Assembly: GCA_002333205.1 (NCBI GenBank) | Contig: DDAD01000092.1 | Span: forward strand, 34,906-53,662 | Reading direction: 5' to 3' | Length of the DNA stretch: 18,757 nt | Origin: Pedobacter sp. UBA2067 | Lineage (GTDB): Bacteria; Bacteroidota; Bacteroidia; Sphingobacteriales; Sphingobacteriaceae | Shown: positions 15,705 to 18,757 of the stretch, piece after piece | Layout: each line of letters opens with the position of its first letter | How positions within the stretch are numbered: the stretch's first letter is position 1 | The notes under the pieces: model-generated | Database searches by the model: none | What the model saw: only the letters and a program-made list of their open reading frames with translations | What the model was told of the DNA's origin: nothing | Made by a program: the position numbers and the translations under genes

Positions 15705-16334
15705 ATGAAATCTATAAAATCAACTCTGCTTCAATCGGCATTTTTGCTGGGACTACTTTCGTTATTTTCCTGCAATAATGATCAGACTGAAGTTAAGCAG
15801 CCTGCAAGTGATACCAAAGTTGCCAAGCAGGCTCCAAATCCATTTCCATTCTACAAAGAACTTGCAGTTACACCCGGATTCGGCTTTGAAGTTGTAAGCT
15901 GGGGAAAAGGCGTGGACAGCCTGGGCGGTTACCTGATTTTGATGTCAGATTCTGTTAAAAACAATTTTAAATCATTTGCGGTAGAACGGGAGGGTATTAT
16001 CAATGATGCCTGGAATATGGACCTAGATAATGATGGTAATCCTGAAATTTACGTCGAGTTAAAGACAGAGCAGGTTAAAGGAGACTTGAACGTTTTTGAG
16101 TATTCAAGAGGTAATTTCCAAAAGATCAGTTTTCCAGGACTTCCATCTAAATTAAAGAAGCTTTATGCCGGAAATGATAAATTCTTTATTAAAGAAGGCG
16201 AATTATTCAGATCCTTTCCCATCGTAAATCCGCAGGATACGACAGAAAAGGCTGGTGATATTAAAGTTGTAAGATATAGTTTAAGAGGTAATCAATTCTC
16301 AACTTCAGAAGTTGAAGAAACGGCTCAGCCTTAA
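15705..16334 (+). CDS. Small lipoprotein of unknown function
   Basis: A 209-residue predicted lipoprotein. The N-terminal hydrophobic stretch ends in LFSC with C23 as the lipidated cysteine, followed by a polar linker to about residue 45. A MDLDNDGNPEIYVEL segment (105-119) looks like an FG-GAP/VCBS-type Asp/Asn calcium-binding loop, so the mature protein may form a beta-rich fold. The family is not recognised beyond this. It follows trxB by 49 bases that hold a strong hairpin. Its stop codon overlaps the stop codon of the converging minus-strand gene. It is probably anchored in the outer or inner membrane on the periplasmic side; no function is assigned. Confidence 0.78.
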   Translation: MKSIKSTLLQSAFLLGLLSLFSCNNDQTEVKQPASDTKVAKQAPNPFPFYKELAVTPGFGFEVVSWGKGVDSLGGYLILMSDSVKNNFKSFAVEREGIINDAWNMDLDNDGNPEIYVELKTEQVKGDLNVFEYSRGNFQKISFPGLPSKLKKLYAGNDKFFIKEGELFRSFPIVNPQDTTEKAGDIKVVRYSLRGNQFSTSEVEETAQP

Positions 16335-16924
16335 TCTTTAAACTGGGTGCTCAGACGCTCAAACTTTTCGATAAGGAGTGCAATGCGCTCCTTTTCTCGT
16401 TTCATGGCGACCTTCCGCACAAGTGCAGAGCAGAAGATAAACCAGGCAAGGCTAAACAGGACAACCAGATACTGAATCCACACGTCTAAGCGTGCGAGCA
16501 TCTCAAAGAAGCAAAGTACAAGTCCTATGCTTAGTGCAACTGTGTAAAACCAGTACAGTTTATTATATAGGCTGAACCTGTTGACCTGGTAGCGTTTCAG
16601 GTTTTCCAGAAATGCTTTTGGATGAATGGTAAAGTCGTTGTTAGAAATAAGCCTATGTCCCTGATACATCAGGAAGGTGTAAATACCGACTGCGGTAATG
16701 ATGATCGTAAGACCTGCGTGGGTAGTCCAGGACTGCACATCATAGAAGGTCCAGATAGAGGTGAACGCAAGGAAAGAAATCACCATCCCCGCCAGGTTTA
16801 AAAGGGATTTCAGCTTAATGCTGCTAACTTCCTTTTTTGCCTGTCTGAGCATTTCGTCCGATGAAATTTTCACTTCAACCTTATGCGTGTCCCAGAGTGA
16901 TTGTATATGCTCAAATTCTTGCAT
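16331..16924 (-). CDS. Four-helix membrane protein coupled to the ECF sigma factor, function unknown
   Basis: A 197-residue protein with a cytoplasm-like charged N-terminal region (1-40, with WDTHKVEVKISSDEML), four predicted membrane helices (about 41-62, 68-87, 122-142, 150-169) and a basic C-terminal tail. The ATG at 16924 lies inside the end of the sigma factor gene, a 14-base overlap in another frame, which implies translational coupling. An ATG at 17032 in the same frame would overlap the sigma gene by 122 bases and add 36 residues translated from sigma coding sequence, so it is not chosen. No zinc-binding anti-sigma motif (HxxxCxxC) is seen. Position directly after an ECF sigma gene makes a regulatory role possible, but this is inference. 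Confidence 0.78.
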   Translation of the reverse strand: MQEFEHIQSLWDTHKVEVKISSDEMLRQAKKEVSSIKLKSLLNLAGMVISFLAFTSIWTFYDVQSWTTHAGLTIIITAVGIYTFLMYQGHRLISNNDFTIHPKAFLENLKRYQVNRFSLYNKLYWFYTVALSIGLVLCFFEMLARLDVWIQYLVVLFSLAWFIFCSALVRKVAMKREKERIALLIEKFERLSTQFKD

Positions 16925-17408
16925 GCTGATTATATATTTCGGTGAGACGTTGTTTAATACGGTGGATTTTAACTCTGAGATTGCCTTCGGAAATTCCAGA
17001 TATCTCGGCAATCTCTGCATAAGGCAGTTCATCCAGCACCATTGTAATGATTAGCCTATCATTTTCTTCCAGTTTTGAGATAGACTTATAGAGCAAAGCA
17101 ATTTGTTCGTTTTTCTCTGAATATTCTTCAGCTCTGGTTTCAATAATATTGTCAGTGAGCTCATCTTTAGCCTGACGCTTTTCTGATCTAAGGTAGGTGA
17201 GGCAGGTATTTACAGCTATTCTATAGATCCAGGTTGATATCAGGGACTTATTTTTAAACTTATCCAGATTCTGCCATACCTTTAGAAAGGTTTCTTGTAA
17301 AAGATCATTAGCTGCATCTGCATCTCCGGTATAGCCGTAGCAAAGATGGAATATCTTTTTCGAGTTAGTGTCGAAGATCTGTTTGAAAAGCTGGTCTTTT
17401 TGTCCCAC
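16911..17408 (-). CDS. ECF-family RNA polymerase sigma factor
   Basis: A 165-residue sigma-70 factor of the extracytoplasmic function group. Region 2 (about 7-75) includes the characteristic AANDLLQETFLKVWQNLDKF and the promoter-melting segment STWIYRIAVNTCLTYLR. Region 4 (about 105-158) is a helix-turn-helix with LPYAEIAEISGISEGNLRVKIHRIKQRL. No extra C-terminal domain is present. The start is GTG at 17408: the codon immediately upstream in frame is TAA, and no ATG occurs before region 2. A promoter with ECF-type elements lies just upstream, suggesting that it transcribes its own gene. The downstream membrane-protein gene overlaps its end by 14 bases. Confidence 0.93.
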   Translation of the reverse strand: MGQKDQLFKQIFDTNSKKIFHLCYGYTGDADAANDLLQETFLKVWQNLDKFKNKSLISTWIYRIAVNTCLTYLRSEKRQAKDELTDNIIETRAEEYSEKNEQIALLYKSISKLEENDRLIITMVLDELPYAEIAEISGISEGNLRVKIHRIKQRLTEIYNQHARI

Positions 17409-17428
17409 TTACGCTGGTTTAATATGGG

Positions 17429-17459
17429 TTTAGACATTGCTGGAGCAATATTGTTACAA
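17429..17459 (-). promoter_or_regulatory. ECF-type (probably autoregulated) promoter of the sigma factor gene
   Basis: Read on the minus strand, TTGTAACAA (17459-17451) supplies a -35-like AAC core and GTCTAAA (17435-17429) a -10-like element. The AAC and GTC cores are 17 bases apart, the same spacing as in the canonical ECF layout GGAACTT-N15-GTCTAA. The -10 ends 20 bases before the GTG start, so the leader would be very short. Confidence 0.6.
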
Positions 17460-17489
17460 GATTATTCAACTTTGTGAAGCCCAAGTAAA

Positions 17490-17520
17490 TTTCAAGAATA
17501 ACATAATTATTGTAGTTTTA
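17490..17520 (+). promoter_or_regulatory. Weak promoter candidate for the symporter gene
   Basis: TTTC (17490-17493), a 19-base spacer and TAGTTTTA (17513-17520) are a one-mismatch-per-element match to the Bacteroidota pattern TTTG-N19-21-TAnnTTTG. It ends 29 bases before the ATG at 17550. It lies in the 141-base divergent gap shared with the sigma factor promoter. Confidence 0.3.
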
Positions 17521-17549
17521 CGGAATTTTATACGCTTAATTTAAAGTGG

Positions 17550-18757
17550 ATGTCTAAACAAAACAGATTAACTTTTTTTATTTTCTTAGCACTAGTTCTC
17601 GGGGTGGCTTTAGGTTACTACCTCAATGTTAAGTCTTTCAATACTTATAATGATACTATTTATGCAGCTGAGCTAAAAGTAAAACAGCTCGATGGTGAAT
17701 TACTGAAAGTTACCGATAGCAGTTCCGTTGCATATAAGAACCTTCAGCTTGAAAAAGAACAGACCATTGCCAGTAGTCAGGCCACTGAAAAAACCAGAGA
17801 AAAGGCACTGGAGCCACTTACTGTATTAAGTGATATATTCCTTCGATTGATTAAGATGATTGTAGGTCCACTGGTTTTTACCACACTTGTAGTTGGGGTT
17901 GCAAAAGTAGGGGATATCAGCGCTGTGGGGCGTATTGGCGGTAAAACCATGTTATGGTTTATCAGTGCCTCTTTTCTGTCTCTGTTATTAGGTATGATCA
18001 TGGTGAACATCTTCAAGCCTGGAGAGGCAATGAATTTACCCCTTCCACCGAGTAACATTGATACAGGTGTGAAAGGTGTTGCTGTTTCCATGAAGGATTT
18101 CATTTCGCATATTGTGCCGAAGAGTTTTGTGGAGTCTATGGCAACTAACGAGATTCTGCAGATTGTTGTTTTTTCGTTGTTCTTTGGTGTTGCAACGGCA
18201 GCTATAGGCGAGAAAGGACATGTTGTAATCAGTTTCTTTGATTCGGTTTCACACGTAATTCTTAAGATCACCGGCTATGTAATGAATTTTGCACCGTTCG
18301 CTGTATTTGGTGCAATGGCAGCCATCGTCGCAAAACAAGGACTGGGGGTATTATCTACCTACGCCATATTTGTTGGAGAATTCTATTCGAGTATGTTGCT
18401 GCTGTGGGTATTGCTCATTTTTATAGGATACCTGATTTTAAAGAAGCGGGTGTTCAATTTAATGGGAAGAATGAAAGAGCCCGTTTTATTGGCCTTCAGT
18501 ACAGCCAGCAGTGAAGCTGCCTATCCAAAAACAATGCTTCAACTGGAAAGATTTGGATGTAAGGATAAAATTGTCAGTTTTGTACTCCCGCTAGGCTACT
18601 CCTTCAATCTGGATGGATCAATGTTATACATGACTTTTGCCTCGTTGTTTATTGCACAGTCTTACGGGATAGATCTTTCTTTTGAACAACAAATTACCAT
18701 GTTGTTGATTTTAATGCTTACGAGCAAGGGAATTGCCGGTGTGCCACGTGCTTCGCT
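17550..18757 (+). CDS. Dicarboxylate/amino acid:cation symporter (DAACS family), 5' part
   Basis: The frame is open from ATG 17550 to the window end, giving 402 residues without a stop. It matches the glutamate/aspartate/C4-dicarboxylate sodium or proton symporters (GltP/DctA/SdcS-like). Landmarks are RLIKMIVGPLVFTTLVVGVA (99-118) in helix 2, the serine-rich re-entrant loop FSTASSEAAYP (316-326), FNLDGSMLY (352-360), and TSKGIAGVP (391-399) in the second re-entrant hairpin. The segment between helix 1 (about 8-24) and helix 2 is unusually long: residues 35-88 are polar and Lys/Glu/Gln-rich, and probably helical or coiled-coil. It is transcribed divergently from the ECF sigma gene. Substrate is not determined; the C-terminal end lies outside the window. 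Confidence 0.92.
   Translation, partial: MSKQNRLTFFIFLALVLGVALGYYLNVKSFNTYNDTIYAAELKVKQLDGELLKVTDSSSVAYKNLQLEKEQTIASSQATEKTREKALEPLTVLSDIFLRLIKMIVGPLVFTTLVVGVAKVGDISAVGRIGGKTMLWFISASFLSLLLGMIMVNIFKPGEAMNLPLPPSNIDTGVKGVAVSMKDFISHIVPKSFVESMATNEILQIVVFSLFFGVATAAIGEKGHVVISFFDSVSHVILKITGYVMNFAPFAVFGAMAAIVAKQGLGVLSTYAIFVGEFYSSMLLLWVLLIFIGYLILKKRVFNLMGRMKEPVLLAFSTASSEAAYPKTMLQLERFGCKDKIVSFVLPLGYSFNLDGSMLYMTFASLFIAQSYGIDLSFEQQITMLLILMLTSKGIAGVPRAS

Noticed and set aside
16925..17032. Longer N-terminus of the minus-strand membrane protein from ATG 17032
   Set aside because: The 36 extra residues would be read from sigma factor coding sequence in another frame; ATG 16924 gives a normal short overlap.
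17777..18271. Open frame of 164 codons on the minus strand
   Set aside because: It lies wholly within the DAACS symporter gene on the other strand, has low-complexity Thr/Ile-rich content and no recognisable domain.

Overview
The window looks like chromosomal DNA of a Bacteroidota bacterium, most likely of the Sphingobacteriaceae (Pedobacter/Mucilaginibacter-like). This rests on moderate GC, the gene families present, weak or absent Shine-Dalgarno sequences, and a perfect Bacteroidota primary-sigma promoter (TTTG, 20 bases, TAatTTTG) in front of thioredoxin reductase. No mobile element, tRNA, rRNA, CRISPR array or long repeat was seen. Genus-level placement is inference.

Region 1 (1-6798, plus strand) is a tight sugar-catabolic operon that continues upstream of the window. 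In order: the C-terminal end of a Gfo/Idh/MocA oxidoreductase, a cytosolic xylose-isomerase-like TIM-barrel protein, a monohaem cytochrome c lipoprotein, a Tat-exported Gfo/Idh/MocA oxidoreductase, an exported DUF1080 (3-keto-disaccharide hydrolase family) protein, a NupG-like MFS permease, a hydroxypyruvate-isomerase-like TIM-barrel protein with a Tat-like leader, and another TIM-barrel isomerase/epimerase with a Tat leader and possible lipobox. The families fit a largely periplasmic oxidise-cleave-isomerise route for glycosides through 3-keto sugars, with the permease importing products. Two GC-rich intercistronic hairpins sharing CCCGG/CCGGG arms lie just before the cytochrome and DUF1080 genes.

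Region 2 (6879-16334, plus strand) is mostly housekeeping: aspartate-semialdehyde dehydrogenase (asd) followed by a strong intrinsic terminator, a PBP4-type D-Ala-D-Ala carboxypeptidase, a GH20 beta-N-acetylhexosaminidase coupled to an aldo/keto reductase, an acyl-CoA carboxylase carboxyltransferase subunit, an exported MORN-repeat protein, thioredoxin reductase (trxB) and a small lipoprotein preceded by a hairpin that abuts its start codon.

Region 3 (16331-17459, minus strand) is a small regulatory unit: an ECF sigma factor with a GTG start, preceded by a near-canonical ECF-type promoter that suggests autoregulation, and a four-helix membrane protein of unknown function overlapping the sigma gene by 14 bases. 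The membrane protein gene meets the plus-strand lipoprotein gene tail to tail with overlapping stop codons. Region 4 (17550-18757, plus strand) is the start of a dicarboxylate/amino acid:cation symporter gene, divergent from the sigma factor and cut by the window end.
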